This document shows, piece after piece, positions 26,080 through 34,869 of a stretch of DNA of 64,000 nt. A model generated the notes under the pieces. That model worked only from the letters and a program-made list of their open reading frames with translations, was not told the origin of the DNA and made no database searches. Numbering within the stretch: position 1 is the stretch's first letter; the number at the start of each line of letters is the position of its first letter. The DNA is from Roseiconus nitratireducens (GTDB taxonomy: Bacteria > Planctomycetota > Planctomycetia > Pirellulales > Pirellulaceae). A program made the position numbers and the translations under genes. The DNA is taken from the NCBI RefSeq assembly GCF_008629675.1, contig NZ_VWOX01000010.1:62001-126000 (forward strand), given 5' to 3'.

Positions 26080-28182
26080 ATGCTTATGCGACAGCCGACC
26101 GGAAATCTTCAATTCACTTACCAGCCTCCGTTCGGTGCGACGCTGCAGGAAAACGGCGTTCAGTTCTCGGTTTTCAGCCGTTCGGCGACTGCGATGCGGC
26201 TGCTGCTTTACAACAAGGTTTCGGATCTGGAACCGGCTGAAATCATCGAATTTGATCGCGAAACGGACCGTTGGGGTGACGTCTGGAGCCTGACGGTGCG
26301 GGGGCTGGACGAAGGTCAGCTGTACCATCTGCAGGCCAGCGGCCCCTGGGATCCCGACAACGGTCAACGCTTTGACTCCGCGGCGCGGCTGATCGATCCC
26401 TACACCCAGGCGCTGGCGGGCACGTTCCAGGCCAGTGATGACGGCGTCATCCGTCCGCCCAAATGCGTGGTCGTCAACGACACCTTTGATTGGGAAGGCG
26501 ATCGTCACCTCCGTCGTGATCTCAGCGAATCGGTGATCTATGAGATGCACGTTCGCGGGTTCACCAAAAGCCGAACGGCCAAGATCAAGTGCCCGGGGAC
26601 CTACCTGGGAGTGATCGAAAAGATCCCGTACCTGAAAGACTTGGGCGTCACGGCGGTCGAGTTGATGCCGGTCAACGAGTTTCCGATTCTGGACATTCAC
26701 GGCCAGGTGCCGGAGCGTCCGAATTATTGGGGCTACGACCCGATGGCGTTCTTCTCGCCGCACCGCGGCTACGCCCACGACAAGCAGCCCGGGGCGCAGG
26801 TCGTTGAATTCAAGCAGATGGTCAAGGAACTCCACAAAGCGGGGATCGAAGTCATCCTGGATGTGGTGTTCAACCACACCTGCGAAGGCAACGAGAACGG
26901 TCCCACCCTGTCCTTCAAAGGGCTGGAGAACCAGGTTTACTACATCCTCAGCGAAGGATGCCATTACACCAACTACAGCGGTTGCGGGAACACGCTTAAC
27001 GGCAACCACCCGGTTGTCCGCGAGATGATCTTTCACTGCCTGCGACACTGGGTGCACAACTACCACGTCGACGGTTTCCGATTCGACTTGGCCAGCATCC
27101 TGTCACGCGATCGCAGCGGCAACCTGGTTCCCAACCCGCCGATGGTGGAATTGATCGCCGAAGACCCGTTGCTGGCGGACACCAAAATCATCGCCGAGGC
27201 TTGGGACGCCGCCGGAGCCTACCAGGTGGGATCGTTTGGCAACCATCGCTGGGCGGAGTGGAACGGCCGCTACCGTGACGACGTGCGAGGTTTCTGGCGG
27301 GGAGATGGCGGAACACTGGGCGCGTTGGCCACCCGCTTGGCCGGCAGCAGCGACCTGTACGAGCATGCCGGGCGACCGCCGTTTTGCAGCATCAACTTCA
27401 TCACCAGTCATGACGGATTCACCCTGAACGATCTGGTTTCGTACAAAGAAAAGCACAACATCGACAACGGCGAAGACAACCGGGACGGCGACAACCACAA
27501 CATCAGCGATAACTACGGCGTCGAGGGGCCGACCCGCAAGAAAGGCGTCAGCACGATCCGTTCGCGACAGGTTCGCAACATGCTGGCGACGCTGCTGCTA
27601 TCGCAGGGCGTGCCGATGTTGGTTAGCGGGGACGAAGTCCGCCGGACGCAGAAAGGCAACAACAACGCTTACTGCCAAGACAACGATCTGAGCTGGTTTG
27701 ATTGGCGATTGGTCCAGAAGCATGCCGACGTGCTGCGGTTCACCAAGGCTTTGATCCAGTTTCGGCGCGATCAGCCGACCGTGCGGCGTGTCAGCTTCCT
27801 GACCGGGGAACCGGTGGATGGTCGATTGATTCAAGACGTCTCCTGGTACTCCGAAGACGGCTCCCCGCTGAACTGGGGGCAGATGGAATTGAGCATGGTC
27901 GCCTACATTGCCGCGCCCAGCCGCGTCGAGGACCCCGAAGGTCTGGGGCGTGACATCGTGATGATGTTCAATAGCACCGGATCCGACCGCATGCACACGT
28001 TGCCCGACGTGGGCCGGGGCATGAAGTGGAATCTGTTCATCGACACGGCCGCCGATTCCCCACGCGACATCTTCCCGGATTTGGACGGTCCCATGCCGCC
28101 TAGCAATCGGGTGGTCGACATGCCGTGCCACTCATTGAAGGTTTACGTCAGCGGACCGGTGTCGGCCTACCGACGGAAATGA
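26080..28182 (+). CDS. glgX: Glycogen debranching enzyme (GH13 isoamylase type)
   Basis: A 700-residue GH13 enzyme that hydrolyses alpha-1,6 branches of glycogen or limit dextrin. An N-terminal CBM48-like domain (about 15-130; FGATLQENGVQFSVFSRSA) precedes the barrel. Catalytic regions are visible: I, EVILDVVFNHTCEGN; II, GFRFDLASIL with the nucleophile Asp; III, TKIIAEAWDAAG with the acid/base Glu; IV, FITSHDGFTLNDL with the transition-state Asp. MLVSGDEVRRTQKGNNNAYC is typical of GlgX/TreX. The ATG at 26080 has AGGAG upstream and begins where the family alignment begins; an 85-codon upstream extension is rejected. No other glycogen gene is adjacent. Confidence 0.93.
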   Translation: MLMRQPTGNLQFTYQPPFGATLQENGVQFSVFSRSATAMRLLLYNKVSDLEPAEIIEFDRETDRWGDVWSLTVRGLDEGQLYHLQASGPWDPDNGQRFDSAARLIDPYTQALAGTFQASDDGVIRPPKCVVVNDTFDWEGDRHLRRDLSESVIYEMHVRGFTKSRTAKIKCPGTYLGVIEKIPYLKDLGVTAVELMPVNEFPILDIHGQVPERPNYWGYDPMAFFSPHRGYAHDKQPGAQVVEFKQMVKELHKAGIEVILDVVFNHTCEGNENGPTLSFKGLENQVYYILSEGCHYTNYSGCGNTLNGNHPVVREMIFHCLRHWVHNYHVDGFRFDLASILSRDRSGNLVPNPPMVELIAEDPLLADTKIIAEAWDAAGAYQVGSFGNHRWAEWNGRYRDDVRGFWRGDGGTLGALATRLAGSSDLYEHAGRPPFCSINFITSHDGFTLNDLVSYKEKHNIDNGEDNRDGDNHNISDNYGVEGPTRKKGVSTIRSRQVRNMLATLLLSQGVPMLVSGDEVRRTQKGNNNAYCQDNDLSWFDWRLVQKHADVLRFTKALIQFRRDQPTVRRVSFLTGEPVDGRLIQDVSWYSEDGSPLNWGQMELSMVAYIAAPSRVEDPEGLGRDIVMMFNSTGSDRMHTLPDVGRGMKWNLFIDTAADSPRDIFPDLDGPMPPSNRVVDMPCHSLKVYVSGPVSAYRRK

Positions 28183-28538
28183 TCTCCGGCCAAGCCCTCC
28201 CCCGGTACCGCTTGGCGGCCGTCCTCCCAACGGCGCCGTCAGGGGACGAATCCGATTCGGAGGGCCGGGAGACAAAAGGCGATGCATGACATTGACCGGC
28301 GGATGCTGTCAGGTCGCTGGACAACGCTGCGTTTTCGTAGCCACACTCGACAGAGCGTGGAAATCGCTTCGCCCAGAAAAACTTCGCCGGACGTGCTGGC
28401 GAGCGTTGCTTTTGCGATTTCAGACAAAGGGTTGTCGCGACGGCCCCGGTACCGTGAAGCGCCGATTTGCTACAATCGGGGCGACAGCGAGCGGCGGCGC
28501 TTGCCGAGTTCTCGACGTTCGATTGATTCGGGTCAGTG
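28183..28538. other. Intergenic region glgX / dcd
   Basis: 356 bases. Just after the glgX stop there is an inverted pair GCCAAGC/GCTTGGC (about 28192-28220) without a T run, so a terminator is doubtful. A TACAAT hexamer at about 28473 could be a -10 element for dcd, but no matching -35 is seen. Confidence 0.4.
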
Positions 28539-29219
28539 ATGCTCTTATCAAGCCACGAAATCCACGCACGGCTGCAGTCCGACGAAATCCGAATCGAACC
28601 CTACGAGCCGGCTCGGCTGAACCCCAACGGCTACAACTTGTCGTTGCATGACGAGTTGTTGGTGTACGAGGAAATCGTTCTGGATGCGGCCAAGCCGAAC
28701 CGCTACCGCCGGCTGCGGATCCCCGAAGACGGCATCACGTTGCAACCGAACGTCCTGTACCTGGGACGGACGGTGGAACACACCGAAACGCACGGCTTCG
28801 TGCCGATGATTCAGGGGCGCAGTTCGCTGGGCCGCTTGGGATTGTTCATCAATCCCGGTGGGGCCGTGGGCGACGTCGGCTATTGCGGGACCTGGACCGT
28901 CGAAATGCACTGTGTTCAACCGGTCCGGATTTATGCCGGCATGCAGATTTGCCAGATTTTTTATCTGCAGCTTTCCGGGGCCGCCAGCGAGTACTGTAGC
29001 GACAAATATCAGTTCAGCCGCGACATTCAACCCAGTCTGATGTACCGTGAATTCGGAGAAGCCGAAGACGAAAGCCAATTGGAATTGAATTTCGGAGACT
29101 CGGCCATCGGCGCGGGAGCCAACGAGTTGGCGCAAACCGCGATGGCCCGCAGTCATGCGGCTCAGCAGCAGCAGCAGCAAGCCCAGGATGCGACCGACGT
29201 GCCGTCGCAGGAAACCTGA
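28539..29219 (+). CDS. dcd: dCTP deaminase-like protein with Gln-rich tail
   Basis: A 226-residue trimeric dUTPase-fold enzyme expected to deaminate dCTP to dUTP for dTTP synthesis. Family features are RLNPNGYNLSLHDELLVY, the phosphate-binding IQGRSSLGRLGLFI and the glutamate in TWTVEMHCVQPV, matching the catalytic Glu position. Differences: the usual H-x-D-P-G-F segment reads GDVGYCG, and about 40 extra C-terminal residues end in a run of glutamines. The ATG at 28539 is used; a GTG one codon earlier is possible. A dUTPase or fused deaminase/dUTPase remains possible. A 16-base gap to the next gene suggests co-transcription. Confidence 0.85.
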   Translation: MLLSSHEIHARLQSDEIRIEPYEPARLNPNGYNLSLHDELLVYEEIVLDAAKPNRYRRLRIPEDGITLQPNVLYLGRTVEHTETHGFVPMIQGRSSLGRLGLFINPGGAVGDVGYCGTWTVEMHCVQPVRIYAGMQICQIFYLQLSGAASEYCSDKYQFSRDIQPSLMYREFGEAEDESQLELNFGDSAIGAGANELAQTAMARSHAAQQQQQQAQDATDVPSQET

Positions 29220-29235
29220 AACCGGATTTGCTTTG

Positions 29236-29829
29236 ATGTCACGGCCCAGAAACCGTAGCGACGCGTACCAACACCCGCAACGACGGCAGCGTTTGAGGCA
29301 AGCGTGGAAAGAAAGCCACGGCAACTGGCTGTTGGGATTTGCCGCCGCCATCTTCGTGGCGGGGATGTTCATCATTTGGACGCAACCGGAATCGCAGGAC
29401 GAGACTTCGCTGGAGTTGTTGCCGGTGTCCGAAGGTAGCGCGGGACGACCGTCGCTGCCCGAAAATGTCTTGATCGTTCGCGTTTCCACCTCCCGAACCA
29501 ATGCGACGGGTCCGATCCGAATTGCGATCTACGATTCCAAGGAATCATTCGGCAACTCGGATCGAGCCGTCCTGAAAGACTCCCTGATTCCCGTCAACGG
29601 TTTTGTCGCATGGGAGATTGACTTGGGGATGCTCCCCGAGAAGTTCGCGATTGCGGCCTACCACGACTTGGACGACAACGGCGTCTTGAATCGGGCGCTG
29701 TTCAACGCACCGGTCGAACCCTACGGGTTTTCCAACAATGCTCGCAGCATTGTTGGGCCGCCGACGTACGAGGAGACGATCGTTTCGCGGCCGACCGAGA
29801 GCAAGGAAATGGAGATTCGCGTGTACTGA
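29236..29829 (+). CDS. Membrane-anchored DUF2141 protein
   Basis: A 197-residue protein with a basic N-terminus, one membrane segment (LLGFAAAIFVAGMFIIW, about 32-48) and an exported domain. The domain has IRIAIYDSKESFGNSDRAV, FAIAAYHDLDDNGVLNRALF and EPYGFSNNARS, the DUF2141 pattern in which HDxxxNGxLD resembles a calcium-binding loop. The function of the family is unknown. The ATG at 29236 is preferred to starts inside dcd because it immediately precedes the basic and hydrophobic leader. It follows dcd by 16 bases on the same strand. Confidence 0.8.
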   Translation: MSRPRNRSDAYQHPQRRQRLRQAWKESHGNWLLGFAAAIFVAGMFIIWTQPESQDETSLELLPVSEGSAGRPSLPENVLIVRVSTSRTNATGPIRIAIYDSKESFGNSDRAVLKDSLIPVNGFVAWEIDLGMLPEKFAIAAYHDLDDNGVLNRALFNAPVEPYGFSNNARSIVGPPTYEETIVSRPTESKEMEIRVY

Positions 29830-29941
29830 GCGTTCCAAGTCGTTGGCCACCCACGGCCGCGGCGTGGACCATGGACTTGAGGAACTCGCGATCGACAACT
29901 TCCCGCGTGCATCGCCTTTTTGACGAACCGGACGAAACAAC

Positions 29942-31483
29942 TTGCTGCCCTGGATACGCCCCCTCCTGCTGACGCTGCAATTGATGGGGTGGTGCGTTCT
30001 GATCGCCGCGGTGCTGGGGTTGTTGTTGGCCTGGTCCGCTTCCAACCTGTCCCCGCGTCGCCCAGTCGGACGACTGGTCAGGCTGTATTTTCTGTGCAGC
30101 ACCCTGACCTGCTTGGCGATTCCCATGATTCTTCACGCGACGGCTTGGGAATCCACGGCGGGGAAATTCGGCTGGATGACCTTTTCGCAGACCGGGGCGC
30201 GGACCTACACCGGTCTGGGCGGATGGTACAGCGGCATGATTGCGAGCGCCTGGATCCACGGTTTGGTCGGCACGGCATTAGTCGCACTGGCAACCTGGTA
30301 CGGAACATCACGCATCCCGGCGGCGGTGGTCGACCAGGGACGTTTGGATGGGGGCAGGGTTTGGAATTGGTGGCGGATCCGGCTTCCGATCGCGATGCCT
30401 TGGGTGGGAACCGCGTTGTTGGCGACGGGGATCCTGGCGGCGACGGAGATGACGGTCGTCGATTTGTACGGTGTCCGCACGTTGGCAGACGAATACTATC
30501 TGTTCCACTCGGCACAACCGTCGATGATTTCCATCTTGATGGTGTTGGTCTTGCCGGCAATCTTTTTAATTGCCGCGATCAGTCTGTGGGTGATGCACCG
30601 GCCACGGCATTTTCAGGCGTTGACGGTCGGCCAGATGCAGCGAGAGACCGGTTCACCGTCCAGGTCGCATCCGTTCGCCGTCGCGGTGGTGATCGGGCTT
30701 TCCACGTTGCTGTTCATCTTTCCGTTGGCCGGTCTGGTCGTGAAAGCCGGGCACGAGGTGATCGTGTCTCCGGGACAGGACGCCGCCACGACGGTGGGAT
30801 GGTCGTTTTCACGCACGGTTCAAACGCTGGCACGCGCACCGCTGGAATTCCGACGGGAGTACGCGTGGACGGTGTTGTTGGCCGTTGGCGTGGCTGCGGT
30901 GTGTCTTCCCGTCGCCTGGATCGCCGCCTCAATTGCTCGACCGAGGTTCCGCCTGGGGAGGTTCTTCGATTTTCTTTCGATCGTTGCGGTGTTGATTCCC
31001 GGCCCCATCGTCGGGTTGGTCATCGTGCACCTGTTCGCGTTTCCGATTCCAGGTCTGCGTCGAGCCTACAACGAAACGCTGGTTCCCACGGGGTTGGCGT
31101 TGATGTTTCGCGCCCTGCCGGTGGCTTACTGGATTCTGCGCGCCGGTTATCGCGGGCTGGACCAACCGCTGTGGGACACAGCCCGTTTGGACTTTTCCTG
31201 GGGCCAAAGGATGTGGCGGATCGATCGACCGTTGTTGGCCAAGCCTTTGCTGATCGCCGCGCTGGCTGCCGCGGTGGTGGCAAGCGGAGACGTTCCGGCG
31301 ACCCTGCCGGTGCTGCCGCCGGGAGTGGTGACGGTCGGAACGCGGCTGTTTGGCCTGTTGCACAGCGGTGCCCGGTATCAGGAAGCGGCGCTGGCGTTCT
31401 GGTACATCGTGGTCATCGTCGTCATCTGCATGCTGGCCGTGCTGGGTTGTCGCCCGGCGGCTGTCAAAATCAAGCACGATTGA
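29942..31483 (+). CDS. Fused two-domain ABC permease, FbpB/ThiP-like, orphan
   Basis: A 513-residue inner-membrane protein with about twelve helices. It looks like two tandem permease domains, as in iron(III) FbpB/AfuB or thiamine ThiP transporters. Two coupling loops are visible: DGGRVWNWWRIRLPIAMPWV in the first half and LDFSWGQRMWRIDRPLLAKP in the second. TTG at 29942 is the first usable start after an in-frame TGA a few codons upstream; there is no ribosome site. Neither a binding protein nor an ATPase lies next to it, so the ATPase must be shared or encoded elsewhere. The substrate is unknown; metal is the most common choice for this architecture. Confidence 0.8.
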   Translation: MLPWIRPLLLTLQLMGWCVLIAAVLGLLLAWSASNLSPRRPVGRLVRLYFLCSTLTCLAIPMILHATAWESTAGKFGWMTFSQTGARTYTGLGGWYSGMIASAWIHGLVGTALVALATWYGTSRIPAAVVDQGRLDGGRVWNWWRIRLPIAMPWVGTALLATGILAATEMTVVDLYGVRTLADEYYLFHSAQPSMISILMVLVLPAIFLIAAISLWVMHRPRHFQALTVGQMQRETGSPSRSHPFAVAVVIGLSTLLFIFPLAGLVVKAGHEVIVSPGQDAATTVGWSFSRTVQTLARAPLEFRREYAWTVLLAVGVAAVCLPVAWIAASIARPRFRLGRFFDFLSIVAVLIPGPIVGLVIVHLFAFPIPGLRRAYNETLVPTGLALMFRALPVAYWILRAGYRGLDQPLWDTARLDFSWGQRMWRIDRPLLAKPLLIAALAAAVVASGDVPATLPVLPPGVVTVGTRLFGLLHSGARYQEAALAFWYIVVIVVICMLAVLGCRPAAVKIKHD

Positions 31484-31890
31484 TCATCTGTTCAGTTGCT
31501 TGCATCGGTCTTACGGATAGTTGCGCCTTCCGGACAATCCTGCCGTCCGGGCAGGCAGGCGGCGGATGCGGTTCAGGTGCACTCGGTGACGACAGTTTCT
31601 CCGTTTGCCGCGGCCGATGGGGTCAATCCATCTGAACGGCTGGTGGCGCCAACCGGTACACTGAAGCGGCAGGCCCCGGACGATTGTCTGGGAACGTCCG
31701 AATGCCGTCAGGATCTTTGGGCTATAGGTAGAGCGAGGGGCGCGTTTTTCCTATGCTCCGTGACCTAGGCTCCGCGAAGCGTGGACGCTGCCGGCGTCGA
31801 CGCGAGATCCGCGCCGCGGCAGTGGCGCCTGCGGAAGCGATCCCCGTCCGAACGCCGTTCCCAAGTTCCTCCACTTTCGCCCCATCACGG
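31484..31890. other. Intergenic region before the gluzincin gene
   Basis: 407 bases. The gluzincin frame is open from 31753, but the extra translation is Arg-rich and precedes an intact signal peptide, so it is treated as leader. No RNA gene or clear promoter was seen. Confidence 0.45.
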
Positions 31891-33018
31891 ATGTTTTCAA
31901 ATCAATCTCCCTTGCCATCAGCAGTGCTTTGCGCGGCGCTGTTCGGCGTCATCGTGCTCACCGACCCGGCTCCGATTTCGGCCGTCGAGACGGTGACGTT
32001 CAAGTCGGACGAAACGGATTTGGTCAACGGAGTGCCCCGGCCGACGCGAACGGTGACCGGGGAAATCTTGGTCGAGGCTCAGGATGGCGGTTTGATGCTG
32101 CAGAGCGACGACGGCCGGATCTGGACCATCCAGCCGGAACAGGTCACCGATCGCAAGACCACCGATCGCAGTCTCCAGCCTTTAAGCGACGAAGAGATGG
32201 CCGATCGGATGATGCAGGAGTTGCCGAACAGCTTCTCCGTCTTCCGCACGGGACACTACGTGATCGTCCACAACACCAACGATGATTACGTGCGGCAGGT
32301 GGGCGCGCTGTTCGAGCAGTTGTACAAGAACTTTTACGCGTTTTGGAAGAACCAGGGTTGGAAGCTTCCCGAGCCCCGATTTCCCCTGGTCGCGCTGGTG
32401 ATGGCCAACCGTGAGGATTTTCTCAAACACGCCAGCGCGGAAGTGGGAGACCAGACCGCGCAAATGGTGATCGGCTATTACCACCTGTCCAGCAACCGCA
32501 TGACGATGTTCAACATGCCCAATCTGGAACGGAACATCGCGACGATCATTCACGAAGCGACGCACCAGTTGGCTTACAACTGCGGCGTTCAGCGTCGGTT
32601 TGCGGACAATCCGATGTGGGTCAGCGAGGGGCTGGCGATGTACTTTGAATCCCCTGATTTCAAGAGCGCGCTCAATTGGCGAGGCATCGGGCGCGTCAAC
32701 CAGGTCAATCTGAAACGTTGGCGAGATTATCTTCCCCGGCGTCCGGAGGATTCATTGGCGACGCTGCTGTCGAATGATCAGCGGCTGCAAAATTCTGAAT
32801 CCGCCTCCGATGCCTACGCCGAGAGCTGGGCGTTGACCTATTTCTTGATTCGGACTCAGCGCGAGGAGTACGTGAAGTACTTGAAGCAGTTGAGCGAAGG
32901 GAAGCCGATGGCGGAGCAGTCCGCTCGCGAGCGGATCAAACTGTTTGAGTCGACGTTCGAAAAGCCGCTGGGCGAATTGGACCAACGGTTCGTGCACTAC
33001 ATGAACCGGGTCCGCTGA
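31891..33018 (+). CDS. Exported DUF1570-type gluzincin metallopeptidase
   Basis: A 375-residue exported protein with a signal peptide (LPSAVLCAALFGVIVLTDPAPISA, about 8-31). An N-terminal beta domain (about 35-95) resembles a small barrel reading out a modified-residue-like strand pattern (GEILVEAQDGGLMLQSDDGR). The catalytic domain contains H221-E-A-T-H225 with E246 in WVSEGLAMYFE, the HExxH...E zinc arrangement of gluzincins, as in DUF1570 proteins that are frequent in planctomycetes. Substrate and secretion route are unknown. The ATG at 31891 starts the signal peptide. Confidence 0.82.
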   Translation: MFSNQSPLPSAVLCAALFGVIVLTDPAPISAVETVTFKSDETDLVNGVPRPTRTVTGEILVEAQDGGLMLQSDDGRIWTIQPEQVTDRKTTDRSLQPLSDEEMADRMMQELPNSFSVFRTGHYVIVHNTNDDYVRQVGALFEQLYKNFYAFWKNQGWKLPEPRFPLVALVMANREDFLKHASAEVGDQTAQMVIGYYHLSSNRMTMFNMPNLERNIATIIHEATHQLAYNCGVQRRFADNPMWVSEGLAMYFESPDFKSALNWRGIGRVNQVNLKRWRDYLPRRPEDSLATLLSNDQRLQNSESASDAYAESWALTYFLIRTQREEYVKYLKQLSEGKPMAEQSARERIKLFESTFEKPLGELDQRFVHYMNRVR

Positions 33019-33167
33019 CGCCGCCGCGTCACTGGCGGAGCGAATTCACCTCACCGTCGCCCCATCCATCACCCGCGTGCCAATCGCAGGTCCGTCACCG
33101 TTTGGCGAAGGTCGCGACGATGGCTTGGTGATGGACGAACTCGAATGAGAAATCGCGTGCCGGCCCG

Positions 33168-33728
33168 TTAGGCTTCCATGACTTCGGCTTCGCGATTCTT
33201 GGCCATTTCGTTGACCTGTTCTTCGAACTTTTTGGTCAGGTCCTGGACGTCATTCTTCAGCTTGTCGCGATCGTCTTCGGTCAACTCCTTGTCCTTTTCC
33301 ATCTGGTCCGCATGTTTGTTGGCATCGCGGCGGATGTTGCGGATCGAGATCTTCGCTTCCTCCGCCAGTTCCTTGATGCGGGAAACCATCTTTTTACGAA
33401 CGTCCGTTGACAGAGCCGGAATGTTCAGGCGGATGACGCGGCCGTCGTTCTGGGGGTTCAGGCCGAGGTCGCTGCCGACGATCGCTTTTTCAATGTCCTT
33501 GATGGTGCCGGCATCGTAGGGACGGATCAGGATCTGCTGCGGTTCCGGGGTGCCGATCGAAGCCAGCTGTTTCAGCGGCGACGTCGAGCCGTAAGCTTCC
33601 ACTTTCAGGGAATCGACCAAACCCGGAGTCGCCCGACCGGTGCGAATTCCAGACAGCTGGTTGCCAAGAACGCCAATCGCTTTCTCCATTCGGTCTTCGG
33701 CGTCCATCAGGGTTTCATCGGCGGTCAT
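33168..33728 (-). CDS. frr: Ribosome recycling factor
   Basis: Releases ribosomes from mRNA after termination together with EF-G. The 186 residues match the family (185). Key blocks are LSGIRTGRATPGLVDSLKVE, PYDAGTIKDIEKAI, LGLNPQNDGRVIRLNIPALS and RNIRRDANKHADQMEKD, covering both helical arms and the hinge. Two ATGs compete. The one at 33728 is selected because AAGGA lies eight bases before it, while the upstream ATG at 33737 overlaps that same site. It is last in the rpsB-tsf-pyrH-frr order, 176 bases after pyrH. Confidence 0.97.
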   Translation of the reverse strand: MTADETLMDAEDRMEKAIGVLGNQLSGIRTGRATPGLVDSLKVEAYGSTSPLKQLASIGTPEPQQILIRPYDAGTIKDIEKAIVGSDLGLNPQNDGRVIRLNIPALSTDVRKKMVSRIKELAEEAKISIRNIRRDANKHADQMEKDKELTEDDRDKLKNDVQDLTKKFEEQVNEMAKNREAEVMEA

Positions 33729-33878
33729 GGTGAGCATCCTTGGGTTAGGGGAAGAATCGATGATTTACGAGTGTAGCCCTTTTAACGCCGGCTGTGCATC
33801 GCCGGAGTGACGATCGGGTGGGCGGAAAAAGGGAGCGGGCCGACATGTTGCGGTCGCGAACGGGTGCGGTTGCGTCGG

Positions 33879-33897
33879 GGTGCCCCGATCGGGCACC
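33879..33897 (-). other. Hairpin between pyrH and frr
   Basis: A 7-base-pair stem (GGTGCCC/GGGCACC) with a five-base loop lies directly downstream of the pyrH stop on the minus strand. There is no T run, so it could be an RNA-processing or stability hairpin rather than a terminator. Confidence 0.5.
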
Positions 33898-33904
33898 GCA
33901 CCGT

Positions 33905-34642
33905 TCAGGATTCGCGTCCGATCCAGGTGCCCACGGTTTCGCCGTTGATGGCGCGGATGATGCTGCCGTCCTTTTTGAAGTTGAACACCAGGATCGGCGT
34001 TCCGTGTTCCTGGCAGAGTGCGATCGCGGTGGCATCCATCACGCGCAGTTGCTTGCTGGTGACATCCTGAAAACTGAGCGAATCGTACAGCACCGCGTGC
34101 GGGTTCTTTTCCGGGTCATCACTGTACACGCCATCGACGCGTGTCGCTTTCAGGACAACATCGGCGTCAATTTCCAGCGCCCGTTGGGCCGCCGCGGTGT
34201 CGGTGGTGACGAACGGGTTGCCCATGCCGGCCGCCAGGATGATGATCCGCCCTTTGGTCAGATGACGGATTGCACGGCGACGGATGAATGTCTCGGCGAT
34301 CTTGTCCATCGGGACCGCCGACATCACGCGTGTCGCCAGCCCCATCGCTTCGAGGGCGTCCTGCATGGCCAGCGAATTGATGACGGTGGCCAGCATGCCC
34401 ATGTAGTGCGCCGTCGCCTCCTGGACCAGCGCGTTGCTGCCGGAGAACTGGGCGCCGCGGAGAATGTTTCCGCCGCCAACAACAATCGCGATTTGGCAGC
34501 CGCTGGCATGCGCCTGCTTGATCTGTTTGGCGATGGCCGACATTTCCTGGCCACTGATTCCCCGGCCCCCGGAATCAGCCAGGCTTTCGCCGCTCAACTT
34601 CAAGACAACGCGTTTGTATCGCAACCTACTTGAATCGGTCAT
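33905..34642 (-). CDS. pyrH: UMP kinase
   Basis: Phosphorylates UMP to UDP; the bacterial amino-acid-kinase-fold enzyme, hexameric and GTP-regulated. The 245 residues match the family. Motifs are KRVVLKLSGESLA (ATP site), IAIVVGGGNILRGAQ, DYMGML-equivalent AHYMGMLATVINSLAMQDALE, and ILAAGMGNPFVTTDTAAAQRALE, where TTD binds UMP. The ATG at 34642 begins the family alignment. An intrinsic terminator lies upstream between tsf and this gene, so pyrH probably has its own promoter in the 34643-34746 region. Confidence 0.97.
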   Translation of the reverse strand: MTDSSRLRYKRVVLKLSGESLADSGGRGISGQEMSAIAKQIKQAHASGCQIAIVVGGGNILRGAQFSGSNALVQEATAHYMGMLATVINSLAMQDALEAMGLATRVMSAVPMDKIAETFIRRRAIRHLTKGRIIILAAGMGNPFVTTDTAAAQRALEIDADVVLKATRVDGVYSDDPEKNPHAVLYDSLSFQDVTSKQLRVMDATAIALCQEHGTPILVFNFKKDGSIIRAINGETVGTWIGRES

Positions 34643-34746
34643 TGATGCGGTTTCAGTGGTGTCGGGTGCGGGGCAGAGTTCGATATCGCGCGGAGGCGGC
34701 CAGCCGGGAAGCGGCCCGCCTTCGTGCCGTGCGGTGAGGTAGCATA

Positions 34747-34788
34747 CGAAAAAACCTCGCCGGTCCGAAATGGGACGGGCGAGGCTTT
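34747..34788 (-). terminator. Rho-independent terminator after tsf
   Basis: Reading the minus strand: CCTCGCC pairs with GGCGAGG, an inner GTCC pairs with GGAC around a short loop, and a TTTTTT run follows at once (34754-34749). It lies 82 bases past the tsf stop and separates the rpsB-tsf transcript from pyrH-frr. Confidence 0.85.
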
Positions 34789-34869
34789 CTGGAGGTGGTT
34801 GTCGTGGGACGAACCCTGAAGGACCAGGATCCGTTCGCGGCTTCCAGGAACCGGTTTGGGTGCTATCCC

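Noticed and set aside
28192..28220. Terminator after glgX
   Set aside because: There is an inverted pair but a 14-base loop and no T run.
29920..31635. A 571-codon plus-strand frame in another phase over the permease
   Set aside because: Its product is Arg/Gly-rich, while the 29942 frame gives regular hydrophobic helices and two permease coupling loops.
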